Assembly (NCBI RefSeq): GCF_014211975.1
Contig: NZ_CP060084.1
Coordinates: 3,731,001 to 3,795,000, forward strand
Length of the DNA: 64,000 nt
Reading direction: 5' to 3'
Source: Teredinibacter haidensis
GTDB lineage: Bacteria > Pseudomonadota > Gammaproteobacteria > Pseudomonadales > Cellvibrionaceae
How positions within the stretch are numbered: the first letter of the stretch is position 1; every line of letters starts with the position of its first letter. The notes beneath the pieces are model-generated. The model ran no database searches. It saw only the letters and a list, made by a program, of their open reading frames with translations, and had not been told where the DNA came from. Shown in pieces: positions 43,587 to 52,722 of the stretch. A program made the translations under genes and the position numbers.

Positions 43587-45440
43587 TTAGTCCAACTCAA
43601 ATTCATTACGCCAATCGGATTCTTCATGCCACTCGGGCTGTTCATTTTTATACATAATGAAATTTTCTACCGCTAGGCAATCCATCTCTGTTCGCATAAA
43701 ACAACGGTAGGCATCTTCCGGCGTGCAAACAATCGGTTCACCCCGCACATTAAAAGAAGTATTCACCAACACAGGGCAACCGGATTTTTTTTCAAAAGCA
43801 TCTGCCAACTGATAAAAGCGTGGGTTAGTTTCAGGGTGGATCGTTTGTACTCGCGCGGAGTAATCCACATGGGTAACTGCCGGAATTTCCGAGCGCGGAA
43901 CATGCAGCCTTTCGATGCCGAAAAGTTTTTTCTGCTCCTCAGTCATTTCCTTGCATTTTTCCATTTTTACGGGCGCAACCAGTAGCATGTACGGGCTTTT
44001 TCGATCCAGCTCAAACCATTCGGATACGTTTTCCACCTTTACCGCCGGAGCAAAGGGACGAAACGATTCACGGTACTTAATCTTCAGATTCATGGTGGAC
44101 TGAGTACGCGGGCTGCGCGAATCACCAATAATCGAACGCCCCCCCAACGAACGCGGCCCAAACTCCATTCGGCCCTGAAACCAACCAATAATCTGCTCCG
44201 AGGAAATTACATCAGCGAGCGTATCCATCAACTGTTCATCCTCCAGGCGGTGATACCTGGCCCCCAAACCTTTGAGGATACTTTCCACTTCGTCATTGCT
44301 GTACTGGCTGCCCAGGTAGGCACCTTTCATATCATCTAAGGGATTCGCCTTGCGCGACTTGCCCAGATATTCATGCCATACGCTAAGGGCTGCCCCCAGC
44401 GCGCCCCCGGCGTCCCCTGCGGCTGGCTGTATCCATATATCTTTAAACGGTCCTTCCCGCAGCAATCGGCCATTGGAAACACAGTTCAGGGCCACCCCTC
44501 CAGCCAGGCAAAGATACTCACAACCCGTTTCTCTGTGAATGGTATTAGCCATTTTCAAAACAATTAGCTCTGTCACTTCCTGGATGGAGCGGGCAATATC
44601 CATTTCTTTTTGGCCCAGTACAGATTCCGGTGCGCGCACGGGACCGCCGAAAAGCTGGCAGAACTTGTCGTTCACCATGGTCAGTCCGGTCGCATAATTG
44701 AAATAGCTCATGTCCAGGCGAAAGGTTCCGTCCTCCTTTACATCAATTAGCTTATCGAAAATGAGCGCTACATACTTGGGTTCTCCGTAGGGTGCCAACC
44801 CCATAAGTTTGTATTCACCAGCATTTACTTTAAATCCGGTGTAATAGGTAAACGCCGAATATAGAAGACCCAATGAGTGAGGAAAATCAATTTCCCACAA
44901 CGGAGTAAGTAAATTGTCTTTACCGTGCCACACAGAACTAGTGGCCCACTCACCCACACCATCCAGGCAGAGTACTGCAGCTTCCTGATAAGGGGCGGGG
45001 AAAAAGGCCGAGGCCGCGTGTGATCGGTGATGATCATTAAATAACAAGCGAGGTAGCTCGCTCTGTTTCAGCCCACTCAGGGCCGAAAGGGCCTTTTTAA
45101 GCGTCGCTTTCAAAAACAGTTTCTCTTTCAGCCACACCGGCATAGCCGCCAAAAATGAACGGAATCCATTTGGTGCATAATGAAGGTACGTTTCCAAAAG
45201 ACGCTCAAATTTGACCAAGGGCTTGTCGTAGAATACGACATGATCAATATCATTTAAGGTTACTCCAGCTTCTGAAAGACAATAGCAAATAGCCTTTTCC
45301 GGAAAACTTGGATCATGTTTTTTACGCGTAAAGCGTTCTTCCTGCGCGGCGGCAATGATTTCACCGTCCACCAGCAGCGCCGCGGCGCTGTCGTGATAAA
45401 AGGCCGATAAACCTAGTATCAGATTCTTTTTATTTGTCAT
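43587..45440 (-). CDS. O-carbamoyltransferase, NodU/CmcH (SxtI-like) family
   Basis: A 617-residue enzyme of usual length. The N-terminal Kae1-like ATP/metal-binding domain has 'LGLSAFYHDSAAALLVDGEIIAAAQEERFTRKKHD', 'NDHHRSHAASAFFPAPY' (metal-ligand His residues), 'CLDGVGEWATSS' and 'LCLAGGVALNCVSNGRL'. The C-terminal domain has 'GWFQGRMEFGPRSLGGRSIIGDSR' and 'PVLVNTSFNVRGEPIVCTPEDAY'. It transfers a carbamoyl group from carbamoyl phosphate through an adenylate intermediate to a hydroxyl. The acceptor is unknown; a cell-surface glycan or lipid is likely given SxtJ, DUF5989 and the SGNH hydrolase nearby. It is the first gene of its operon. Confidence 0.95.
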   Translation of the reverse strand: MTNKKNLILGLSAFYHDSAAALLVDGEIIAAAQEERFTRKKHDPSFPEKAICYCLSEAGVTLNDIDHVVFYDKPLVKFERLLETYLHYAPNGFRSFLAAMPVWLKEKLFLKATLKKALSALSGLKQSELPRLLFNDHHRSHAASAFFPAPYQEAAVLCLDGVGEWATSSVWHGKDNLLTPLWEIDFPHSLGLLYSAFTYYTGFKVNAGEYKLMGLAPYGEPKYVALIFDKLIDVKEDGTFRLDMSYFNYATGLTMVNDKFCQLFGGPVRAPESVLGQKEMDIARSIQEVTELIVLKMANTIHRETGCEYLCLAGGVALNCVSNGRLLREGPFKDIWIQPAAGDAGGALGAALSVWHEYLGKSRKANPLDDMKGAYLGSQYSNDEVESILKGLGARYHRLEDEQLMDTLADVISSEQIIGWFQGRMEFGPRSLGGRSIIGDSRSPRTQSTMNLKIKYRESFRPFAPAVKVENVSEWFELDRKSPYMLLVAPVKMEKCKEMTEEQKKLFGIERLHVPRSEIPAVTHVDYSARVQTIHPETNPRFYQLADAFEKKSGCPVLVNTSFNVRGEPIVCTPEDAYRCFMRTEMDCLAVENFIMYKNEQPEWHEESDWRNEFELD

Positions 45441-46428
45441 GAGATTTTACGTTCGCTGTTACTGCCAGAAGGCTCTCAAGAGTGGCAGTGGGTTGTTATT
45501 ATTATGCATTTAAAACCACTGGAATCTTTGAACGACAAAATTTCTCAAAAAGTCAGCATGACTAAAACTATCAAATTTATTCGGCATTTAACAGCGCATA
45601 AATTAAAAGTTTCAGCTTACCTCGCACTTAGTCACTCTGAATGCTTATTGAAAAAACACATAAATAATATTCGCGCCAACTGAAATTAAATATCTTCGAA
45701 AAAATAGATTTTGATTTAATTTTTTTAAATAAAAATAATATTTTTTATTTCGGTATTGAACTCCACACGTTTCGCTCTATATTACTTAAGGTTTTTCTAC
45801 ATTTTGAATGGCGTGCCAAACATATAGACGATATGTAATATAACCACGGAATAACTGCACGACAAATAGAGTTTTAAAGTATGGGATTTGTTACCAAAAC
45901 CGCCGCATGATCCGGCATATGATTATTATCAACACCACTAATAACCATTTTTTATTTGGGGTATAAACTAGGTGTAATCCAAGCTTCCAATATACAATCT
46001 TGCCCCGCTTACATTCCGAGTCTCTCTTACACAAATTAGTTTACAGCGCACACCTATCAATACCCTTTCTGGATGAATTCATCCTCTGCACCAGCGCTTC
46101 TCTACTGCGTGCCATCAACTAGCAGAAATGAAATAGAGGATAGCTGCCGCTGCTTAGCCTCTCCCACTAAAACATAACCGCTTAACACACCCTTATTTTG
46201 ATACTTCAGAAATGGCCCTAAACATTCCGGGGAAGGGTACCCCCCGTGAAATACAAAATATATCAGCAGCGTTAAATCTGACGTTATAAAATCGTAATAC
46301 CGATCCTATTCAAGCTAAGATATTGATCAATGAAGGCTATATCCATAATCGTTATAATGATGGAAATTGGGGAAACTGATTGCCTCACTCTATTCGCAAG
46401 GTAGACCACCTAAAGAAGGGTACTTTTT
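45441..46428. other. Long A+T-rich intergenic region (about 990 bases)
   Basis: It separates two divergent genes. No credible ORF, tRNA or repeat was seen. An A+T dyad (AAATAAAAATAATATTTTTTATTT-like) sits near 45727-45752, and TTGAAC-16-TATATT near 45757-45784 resembles a plus-strand promoter with no gene nearby, so an undetected small RNA is possible. A TATAAT-like box lies near 46350 and could serve yceH. Confidence 0.45.
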
Positions 46429-47094
46429 ATGCAGCTCGACACTCTCGAAACCCGTGTTATTGGCGTATTGATGGAAAAATCTATCACCACACCCGACCAA
46501 TACCCACTTTCGTTAAATGCACTGACCACGGGCTGCAACCAGAAAACCAATCGCGAGCCTGTTCTTGAGCTAAGTGAGTCCGATGTTCAGGCAATCGTCG
46601 ACAGCCTGCTGCAAAAGCGATTACTGAGCGAAGTCCGTTTTGGCGGGCGAGTTCCCAAATATCAGCACCGTTTCTGTGGTACTGAATTTAGTGAGTACAA
46701 ATTCACCACGCAGGAGCAAGCCATTGTTTGTCTACTTTTTTTGCGAGGAGCACAAACTGCCGGAGAACTGAGGACCCGCAGCAATCGCTTGTGTGATTTT
46801 ACAGGTGTACACCAAACGGAAAACGTATTGGAACAGCTTATCGAAAAGAACTATGTGCAAAAACTCGTGGTCGAACCTGGACGTCGAGAAGCGCGGTACG
46901 GACATTTATTTGGTGATGAAGAAGCAACCGAGAAATCCGTCGACGACGAAGCTGGCGCCCCAGCAAGCAATCTACCGCAACCTGAAGCCACATCCGCGCT
47001 AGAAGACCGAGTAGAGCTGCTGGAAGCGATGGTCGAAGAATTACAGGATGAGCTGGCAAGCATTAAAAACGCGATGGCGCAAAAGGGGGCCTGA
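46429..47094 (+). CDS. yceH: YceH family protein (DUF480)
   Basis: A 221-residue protein with two winged-helix domains. 'LDTLETRVIGVLMEKSITTPDQYPLSLNALTTGCNQKTNREPVLELSESDVQ' is the DUF480 signature, followed by 'LLSEVRFGGRVPKYQHRF' and the second wing 'QAIVCLLFLRGAQTAGELRTRSNRLCDF'. The C-terminal ~30 residues form a coiled coil (ALEDRVELLEAMVEELQDELASI). An AAGAAGGG ribosome site supports the ATG. The fold suggests DNA or nucleic-acid contact, but the function is not established. Confidence 0.93.
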   Translation: MQLDTLETRVIGVLMEKSITTPDQYPLSLNALTTGCNQKTNREPVLELSESDVQAIVDSLLQKRLLSEVRFGGRVPKYQHRFCGTEFSEYKFTTQEQAIVCLLFLRGAQTAGELRTRSNRLCDFTGVHQTENVLEQLIEKNYVQKLVVEPGRREARYGHLFGDEEATEKSVDDEAGAPASNLPQPEATSALEDRVELLEAMVEELQDELASIKNAMAQKGA

Positions 47095-47232
47095 CCAGCA
47101 ACTTGTAAAAAATGTTAGATGGGCCTTCAGTGCAATAACATCCGGAAAAAGGCGGAGCTTACTCGTGGGCAAATAATTATTTTGAGCCATTATTAACTCC
47201 GCGCTTTCAACTTAGACTTATTTAACGGCCTG

Positions 47233-49431
47233 CTAGTTTAGAGGCTCCAACTTCGCGTACTGCAATACCAGCCACTTGGCGCCTTCTGTCGCGAAATTAA
47301 CATTGACCCTGGCGCTGGCACCTTGGCCTTCGAACTGCAAAATTGTCCCTTCACCAAAGATGGGATGGTTGACAATCTGCCCAAGTGAAAGTCCCGGGAA
47401 ATCATTGACGTCTTGCTGGCTAATATTATTATTCCGCGGCCGCGCAGCACCATAAGACGAAGGCCGGGTGATGGTGGCTTTTATACGCACTTCCTGCATT
47501 AAGGCGCTGGGTATTTCTCTAACAAAGCGAGAGAGTGCATTAAAGTTTTCGCTGCCGTGCATGCGGCGGCTCTCGGCAAAAGTGATGACCAGTTTTTTCA
47601 TCGCACGGGTGATTCCCACGTAACACAGGCGCCGCTCCTCTTCCAAGCGCCCCGGCTCTTCGATCGACATTTTATGGGGAAACAGATTCTCTTCCATACC
47701 AACCAAAAAGACTAAAGGAAACTCCAAGCCCTTGGCGCTGTGCAGCGTCATCATTTGGACGGCATCTTCAAATTCATCGGCCTGGGCATCGCCGGCATCC
47801 AATGCGGCTTTATCGACAAATTCCTGCAAGGGCGTCAGGCTTTCATCTTCCGGCTCGAATAAACGGCAGGCATTAACAAGCTCCTGCAGGTTTTCCACTC
47901 GCGCCTGACCTTTTTCACCTTTTTCTTTCTGATGAAAATCGAGCAGGCCGCTTTGTCGAATAACCTGTTCTGCGGCCTCGCCCAATGTTAATCCGCTAAT
48001 GGCATCTTCGAGCTCATCGACAAGCGCTACAAACCCTTTAAGGGCATTGGTCGCTCTCGCAGTAAAAGCCTGATTGCGGACAGCTCCTTGCAGTGCATCG
48101 AACAACGAGCAGCCCTGCTCCCGCGCGAACACGCGGATGGTTTCAATCGTTTTGGCTCCAATGCCACGGGTAGGCGTATTAATGACACGCTCCCAGGCTG
48201 CATCGTCATTTCGGTTTACCAATATACGCATATAGGCCAGCGCATTTTTAATTTCCAGGCGCTCATAGAAACGTTGCCCACCGTATATACGATAGGGCAT
48301 ATTTTCGCGGATAAACGCTTCTTCCAACACGCGGGATTGAGCGTTAGAACGGTACAGAATAGCGCAATCGCTATTGTTACAGCCGTGCTCATCGATGTAG
48401 TCTTTCAATCGTTCAACAATATAGCGCGCTTCGTCTTGTTCATTAAACGCGGTGTATAAATCAATAAGCTCGCCATCTCCGTCATTGGTCCACAGTGATT
48501 TCCCTAAACGGTCGGCGTTGTTTTGGATTACAGCGTTGGCGGCATTCAAAATATTGGCCGATGAGCGATAATTCTGCTCCAAACGCGTTACTGCCACTGG
48601 CTCAAAGTCCTGTTCGAATTTTTGTATATTTTCGATTTTTGCACCGCGCCAACCATAAATTGACTGGTCATCATCGCCAACCGCCGTTATGCGTGAATCT
48701 TTACCCGCGAGCACCCGCAGCCAGGCATATTGAACGGCATTGGTATCTTGAAATTCGTCCACTAGTATCGCGCGAAAACGCATTTGATAGTGGCCGAGTA
48801 AGGTGGGGTTTTTTAACCAAAGCTCGTGGGAGCGCAATAGCAGCTCGGCGAAATCTACCAGACCACCACGCGCGCAGGCTTCTTCGTATGCGTGGTAAAC
48901 CATTTTCATGGTCGCCAGAAACGGATCGTGCCCCTCATTGATATGTTGTGGCCGTCTGCCTTCATCTTTTTCGCCGTTAATAAACCACTGCGCCTGCTTC
49001 GGCGGCCAGCGACTGTCATCCAGATTCAAGCCCTGATAAACACGCTTTACCAAGCGCAACTGATCGTCGCTATCGAGTATCTGAAAATTCTGCGGTAAGC
49101 CTGCTTCTTGCCAATGCGCCTTTAACAAACGGTGGGCAATTCCGTGAAAGGTGCCGACCCACATACTGCGGGTACTAAAAGGGGCAACGCCATCTTCCAG
49201 TAAATTCCCCAGACGCTCTCGCATTTCCCGCGCAGCTTTATTGGTAAACGTTACCGCGAGAATCTGATGAGGCGAATAGTTGTGAGCTTGAATAAGCCAA
49301 GCAATGCGATGTACCAACACGCGGGTCTTACCACTGCCAGCACCGGCCAGTACCAGCTGATTAACGGGATCTGCGGCAACAGCCTGCTGCTGCGCCTGAT
49401 TGAGCGAATCGAGAAGAGTATGAGTATGCAT
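47233..49431 (-). CDS. uvrD: DNA helicase II UvrD
   Basis: A 732-residue superfamily 1 helicase. Motif Q/I reads 'LNQAQQQAVAADPVNQLVLAGAGSGKTRVLVHRIAWL'; motif Ia 'AVTFTNKAAREMRERL', motif II 'LVDEFQDTNAVQY', motif III 'VGDDDQSIYGWRGA', motif IV 'LEQNYRSSANIL', motif V/VI 'TLHSAKGLEFPLVFLVGMEENLFPH' and 'EERRLCYVGITRAMKKL'. The C-terminal Tudor-like end 'LGQIVNHPIFGEGTILQFEGQG' is typical of UvrD. It unwinds DNA 3'-5' in nucleotide excision and mismatch repair. No LexA box was identified upstream. Confidence 0.97.
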   Translation of the reverse strand: MHTHTLLDSLNQAQQQAVAADPVNQLVLAGAGSGKTRVLVHRIAWLIQAHNYSPHQILAVTFTNKAAREMRERLGNLLEDGVAPFSTRSMWVGTFHGIAHRLLKAHWQEAGLPQNFQILDSDDQLRLVKRVYQGLNLDDSRWPPKQAQWFINGEKDEGRRPQHINEGHDPFLATMKMVYHAYEEACARGGLVDFAELLLRSHELWLKNPTLLGHYQMRFRAILVDEFQDTNAVQYAWLRVLAGKDSRITAVGDDDQSIYGWRGAKIENIQKFEQDFEPVAVTRLEQNYRSSANILNAANAVIQNNADRLGKSLWTNDGDGELIDLYTAFNEQDEARYIVERLKDYIDEHGCNNSDCAILYRSNAQSRVLEEAFIRENMPYRIYGGQRFYERLEIKNALAYMRILVNRNDDAAWERVINTPTRGIGAKTIETIRVFAREQGCSLFDALQGAVRNQAFTARATNALKGFVALVDELEDAISGLTLGEAAEQVIRQSGLLDFHQKEKGEKGQARVENLQELVNACRLFEPEDESLTPLQEFVDKAALDAGDAQADEFEDAVQMMTLHSAKGLEFPLVFLVGMEENLFPHKMSIEEPGRLEEERRLCYVGITRAMKKLVITFAESRRMHGSENFNALSRFVREIPSALMQEVRIKATITRPSSYGAARPRNNNISQQDVNDFPGLSLGQIVNHPIFGEGTILQFEGQGASARVNVNFATEGAKWLVLQYAKLEPLN

Positions 49432-49462
49432 AGAGCGGATTGTAGCAGAATACAGCGACGCT

Positions 49463-50011
49463 CTACTTGGGATTCTGCGCTTCCATCCAGCGCACTTTTG
49501 TGCCGTTAGGTAAGGTTTTTACATTACGCTTGGGCTTGGATGCTTTGCGCGTGGCCGTAGATTGCGCGGTATCGGCTTGTACAATAACCCCCAGGCCAAG
49601 GATTCTACTGGCGGAGAGTGTTCGCCCCGCAGCCTCTCGAATCGTTGTAACATCAAACATTACCGCATAGTGGCCAGATTCAGAGCCTGCTGTAATATCT
49701 AGTTTAATAAAGGGTTTTTCACCCCGCTTAAATTGCCACGCTCTTGTTGTCGATAAAATATTAACCCCTTCCGCAGAACGAAGTTGAATCACCAACACAT
49801 CTGTTGACAACGGCGTTTCGAATTGAATCGTGAGCAGACGGTTTTCATCAGCCATAACAGTAACGGGTGCTGGATTCACAAGGCGAACAGCCGCACCCGG
49901 CTTTTGACTGTGTGCTCGCTCGGCAGAAACTTGGCCAACCATAACAGAGCATACGAGCAGCAAGCCTAGTACTGAGATGAGATAGTATTTATTCATATTT
50001 AGCATGTCCAT
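49463..50011 (-). CDS. Hypothetical secreted protein downstream of metalloprotease
   Basis: A 182-residue protein; the ATG at 50011 overlaps the previous stop by one base (TAATG), and an ATG at 49996 would begin directly at the leader. A signal peptide (MNKYYLISVLGLLLVCSVMVGQVSA) is followed by a beta-rich domain ('RLLTIQFETPLSTDVLVIQLRSAEGVNIL', 'GHYAVMFDVTTIREA') and a basic, disordered C-terminus (ATRKASKPKRNVKTLPNGTK). It was not assigned to a family. The tight coupling to the metalloprotease lipoprotein suggests a joint role at the envelope, as partner, inhibitor or substrate; this is inference. Confidence 0.75.
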   Translation of the reverse strand: MDMLNMNKYYLISVLGLLLVCSVMVGQVSAERAHSQKPGAAVRLVNPAPVTVMADENRLLTIQFETPLSTDVLVIQLRSAEGVNILSTTRAWQFKRGEKPFIKLDITAGSESGHYAVMFDVTTIREAAGRTLSASRILGLGVIVQADTAQSTATRKASKPKRNVKTLPNGTKVRWMEAQNPK

Positions 50012-51726
50012 TAAATCACCTGCACATCAAAGCAGGATTTCTCCCTGACATCCGCATCTTCATCCGTAGTGAAAACAGCGAAATCCGTATTGAAAACATC
50101 GAACACTTCGAGAACATAGGTACCGGCACTTAAATTGAAGCTTTCCACTTCGCTACCCATCACTTCACTATTCAAATTACCCACATAGGCACCCCGGTAA
50201 AACAAGCGCGCATCGGGATTCGCTTGCTCTAGGCTGCCCGCTTTTTGCTTGATACTAATACGCGTCGTGCCAGGATCATCAATATCAATACGGATAAACT
50301 GGCTCACGCCCAGGCCATTGTAGGCGGCAATCTCATTGGTACTGCACACTTCGACCGCTCCACCGCGCACAAGGCTGTGATAGACCGGTAGAAAATCAGC
50401 GTTACCACCACTGTTCAGTTCATCCTCGCCAAAACGCTGCGCACTGTAGATTTCCTGATCTTCTAACAATGCCTTGTAGGCTCCGTCTACCTCACTTGAA
50501 GTTAAGCTGGTAAAAATTTCGCTAAATAGAAAGATGCTCGATAGTGCATCGTTCTTAATAAAACGCTGATCCACCATTACGTCGTAAATCGCCTCAAAAC
50601 CCAAGCTCAGCTCATCGCCATATTCATTGGTGCTATCACCAATATCGTAAAGAATTTTGCCAATGGAGTTTTCGCTATACCAACCCTGATTGCCGTAATA
50701 ATTGTCTTCAACACTAAAAGTGAAACTCGATAATCGCGATCGACCAATGGAATCCATATATTTGGGCTGGCCCGATACCAGGCCCGTAAAAGCATTGGCA
50801 AAACCTTCGCTGAACGCCACACGCATATCCAGCATATCGGCCAGGCTGTGCGAACCACCAATGCTATCGGACCGGGACAGTACATCCTCTATAAAGTGAC
50901 CCAGCTCGTGCTGAATAACGCTGAAATCGTATTCGTCAGTATCGTTGTAGGCCTCACCCAATAGAAATATATTTCTATTGGCAAGATCGTAGTACGCCGT
51001 CGACACAAAGCCCTCGGCTATATCACCTTCCACAGCTTTATTTAAATAACTCCAGTTAAAATGGCAGGGCGGCATTTCAACCAAGGCATCGGCTTCCACT
51101 ATTTTTTCGACTGTCTGATAAGCCGCATGCAGAATCGCAAAAGGGGCTGCCGGGCGAACAGCAATATCATCAAACGATTGGGTTGACGTATTCCAACCAG
51201 AAGGCGCATGAAGGTTTCGTTCACCGTCACTAAGCCCACTGTTTTGCAATTCTCCCGCTAACACATATAAGGCGCCCTCGGCAGTATTATCGATCACATC
51301 AAAAGACCAAATTGCGCCTTCGCTTTGCTCCATTTTTGATTGTGCGACAATGCGAACGTAAGTTTCCACGGGGCTACCCAGCCGGTAATAACCGTTTTGG
51401 TCGGTTTTAGTTTGACGAATGATTTCATTATCGGCATTCATTAAAACAACGTTCACGCTTCTGGCGGGTTCCGCCGTCGCATTACTATATTCCAGCGCGC
51501 CCAAGGAGCTGTGTGGCACTAGATCAAAGGTAATATAGCCACTGATAACAATATCACTGCCAACTGCGCTCGGCGCAGTCGTTGGCACCTGAGTGGGAAC
51601 CGGTGTTGAAGTTGGGGTTAACGTGGGTGTGGGAGCCTGACTAGGAGCTAAAGAACTATCACTCGATTCTCCTCCACACGCAACAAGCCAAATGCACAGT
51701 ACTATCTGTAAAACGAATAATTTCAA
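50011..51726 (-). CDS. Predicted lipoprotein zinc metallopeptidase
   Basis: The TTG at 51726 is chosen: GGAG lies six bases before it, and the resulting leader MKLFVLQIVLCIWLVAC is a compact lipoprotein signal; the longer frame opens with GTG at 51801 inside tlyA. The 571-residue product has a Thr/Pro linker ('APTPTLTPTSTPVPTQVPTT') typical of secreted modular proteins, an Ig-like stretch ('RSVNVVLMNADNEIIRQTKTDQNGYY'), then a peptidase-like core with HELGH ('SVIQHELGHFIEDV') and, 31 residues after that motif, a Glu in 'AFSEGFANAF' that could be the third zinc ligand. The last ~100 residues look like a PPC-type beta domain. No named family was recognised. Confidence 0.8.
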   Translation of the reverse strand: MKLFVLQIVLCIWLVACGGESSDSSLAPSQAPTPTLTPTSTPVPTQVPTTAPSAVGSDIVISGYITFDLVPHSSLGALEYSNATAEPARSVNVVLMNADNEIIRQTKTDQNGYYRLGSPVETYVRIVAQSKMEQSEGAIWSFDVIDNTAEGALYVLAGELQNSGLSDGERNLHAPSGWNTSTQSFDDIAVRPAAPFAILHAAYQTVEKIVEADALVEMPPCHFNWSYLNKAVEGDIAEGFVSTAYYDLANRNIFLLGEAYNDTDEYDFSVIQHELGHFIEDVLSRSDSIGGSHSLADMLDMRVAFSEGFANAFTGLVSGQPKYMDSIGRSRLSSFTFSVEDNYYGNQGWYSENSIGKILYDIGDSTNEYGDELSLGFEAIYDVMVDQRFIKNDALSSIFLFSEIFTSLTSSEVDGAYKALLEDQEIYSAQRFGEDELNSGGNADFLPVYHSLVRGGAVEVCSTNEIAAYNGLGVSQFIRIDIDDPGTTRISIKQKAGSLEQANPDARLFYRGAYVGNLNSEVMGSEVESFNLSAGTYVLEVFDVFNTDFAVFTTDEDADVREKSCFDVQVI

Positions 51727-51790
51727 ATGCTGCTCCGTAAACAACTTTTTGGGTAACGCAGTTCGGTAACTGTAGCAATGGACAAAAGCT

Positions 51791-52585
51791 TTAGCACTCA
51801 CTGCTTGCGCTCATTAACGTTTCTCTACATTTTTTGGCAATGACTAAAAATTCCCGGTTGCCATCACCTCCCTTAATAGGGCTGTCGATATAGGCAAGCT
51901 GCTGCAGACCCAACGCTTGCAAGCGCCTAAGAATGGCCTCCTTTACGGTTTTGTAGCAAGCTTCATCGCGCACAATTCCGTTTTTCCCAATCGCCTCGCG
52001 CCCCACCTCGAATTGTGGTTTTACCAAGCTGACCAGTACCGCTCCCGGCTTCATCAGCACTGGTAAATTGGGCAAAATCAGATGCTGGGAAATAAACGAC
52101 ACGTCCATCACCACTAGGTCGAAACCGTTGGCAGCAATAGGCGGCATATCCTCCGAGCCCAGATATCGGGCGTTGCACTGCTCGATAGCCGTTACCCGTT
52201 TATCCGACCTTAAATGCGCAACCAACTGGCTGTGCCCCACTTCCACGCCAACCACATGGGCGGCGCCCCGCTGCAATAAGCAATCGGTAAAACCGCCAGT
52301 CGATTGACCCACATCCAAAGCTATTAGGCCTTCCACTGAGAGGGAATGCTGCTCCAGAGCCGCTTCCAGCTTTAGACCCGCCCGGGATGCAAACTGCTGC
52401 TCCGGGGAGTATTCCACATTCAGTTCAACACTGTCTGATAACTTCTCCGAAGGTTTGCGCACGAGTCGCCATTTACCCGCCTCATTGATGGAAACCAGAC
52501 CACCAGCGATCAGCTTTTGGGCTTCTGTACGCGATTTAGCTTGCGCTTTCTCCACCAGTACCAGGTCAACACGCTTTATATTCAT
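51791..52585 (-). CDS. tlyA: TlyA family rRNA (cytidine-2'-O)-methyltransferase / S4-domain protein
   Basis: A 264-residue protein. The N-terminal S4 RNA-binding domain is 'RVDLVLVEKAQAKSRTEAQKLIAGGLVSINE'; the FtsJ-like methyltransferase domain follows with 'ALDVGQSTGGFTDCLLQRGAAHVVGVEVGHSQL', 'DLVVMDVSFISQHLILPNL' and 'LVSLVKPQFEVGREAIGKNGIVRD'. TlyA of mycobacteria 2'-O-methylates C1409 (16S) and C1920 (23S) rRNA; some homologues are annotated as hemolysins without direct evidence. The motif 'DVGQSTGG' has Gln where Ala is usual. It is the first gene before the metallopeptidase unit. Confidence 0.93.
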   Translation of the reverse strand: MNIKRVDLVLVEKAQAKSRTEAQKLIAGGLVSINEAGKWRLVRKPSEKLSDSVELNVEYSPEQQFASRAGLKLEAALEQHSLSVEGLIALDVGQSTGGFTDCLLQRGAAHVVGVEVGHSQLVAHLRSDKRVTAIEQCNARYLGSEDMPPIAANGFDLVVMDVSFISQHLILPNLPVLMKPGAVLVSLVKPQFEVGREAIGKNGIVRDEACYKTVKEAILRRLQALGLQQLAYIDSPIKGGDGNREFLVIAKKCRETLMSASSEC

Positions 52586-52671
52586 TTACCAACACTTTAA
52601 TAGATCAAAAAACGATCAGCACTATAGAGTATTCCCACGCTATTTTCACGATCATTTTAGGAAATTCAGGC

Positions 52672-52699
52672 AAAAAAAAGCCCCGCTATTTAGCGGGGC
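52672..52699 (-). terminator. Intrinsic terminator of the xylB-epimerase-xylA operon
   Basis: On the minus strand GCCCCGCTA pairs with TAGCGGGGC over a two-base loop and is followed by eight T residues. It lies about 25 bases after the xylA stop codon. Confidence 0.93.
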
Positions 52700-52722
52700 C
52701 CTCTAGAAAACAACCGGATCGG

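Noticed and set aside
43008..45440. Saxitoxin-type toxin biosynthesis cluster
   Set aside because: Only the carbamoyltransferase, SxtJ and DUF5989 genes are present; none of the polyketide, amidinotransferase or oxygenase genes of saxitoxin synthesis is nearby, and this trio occurs broadly outside toxin clusters.
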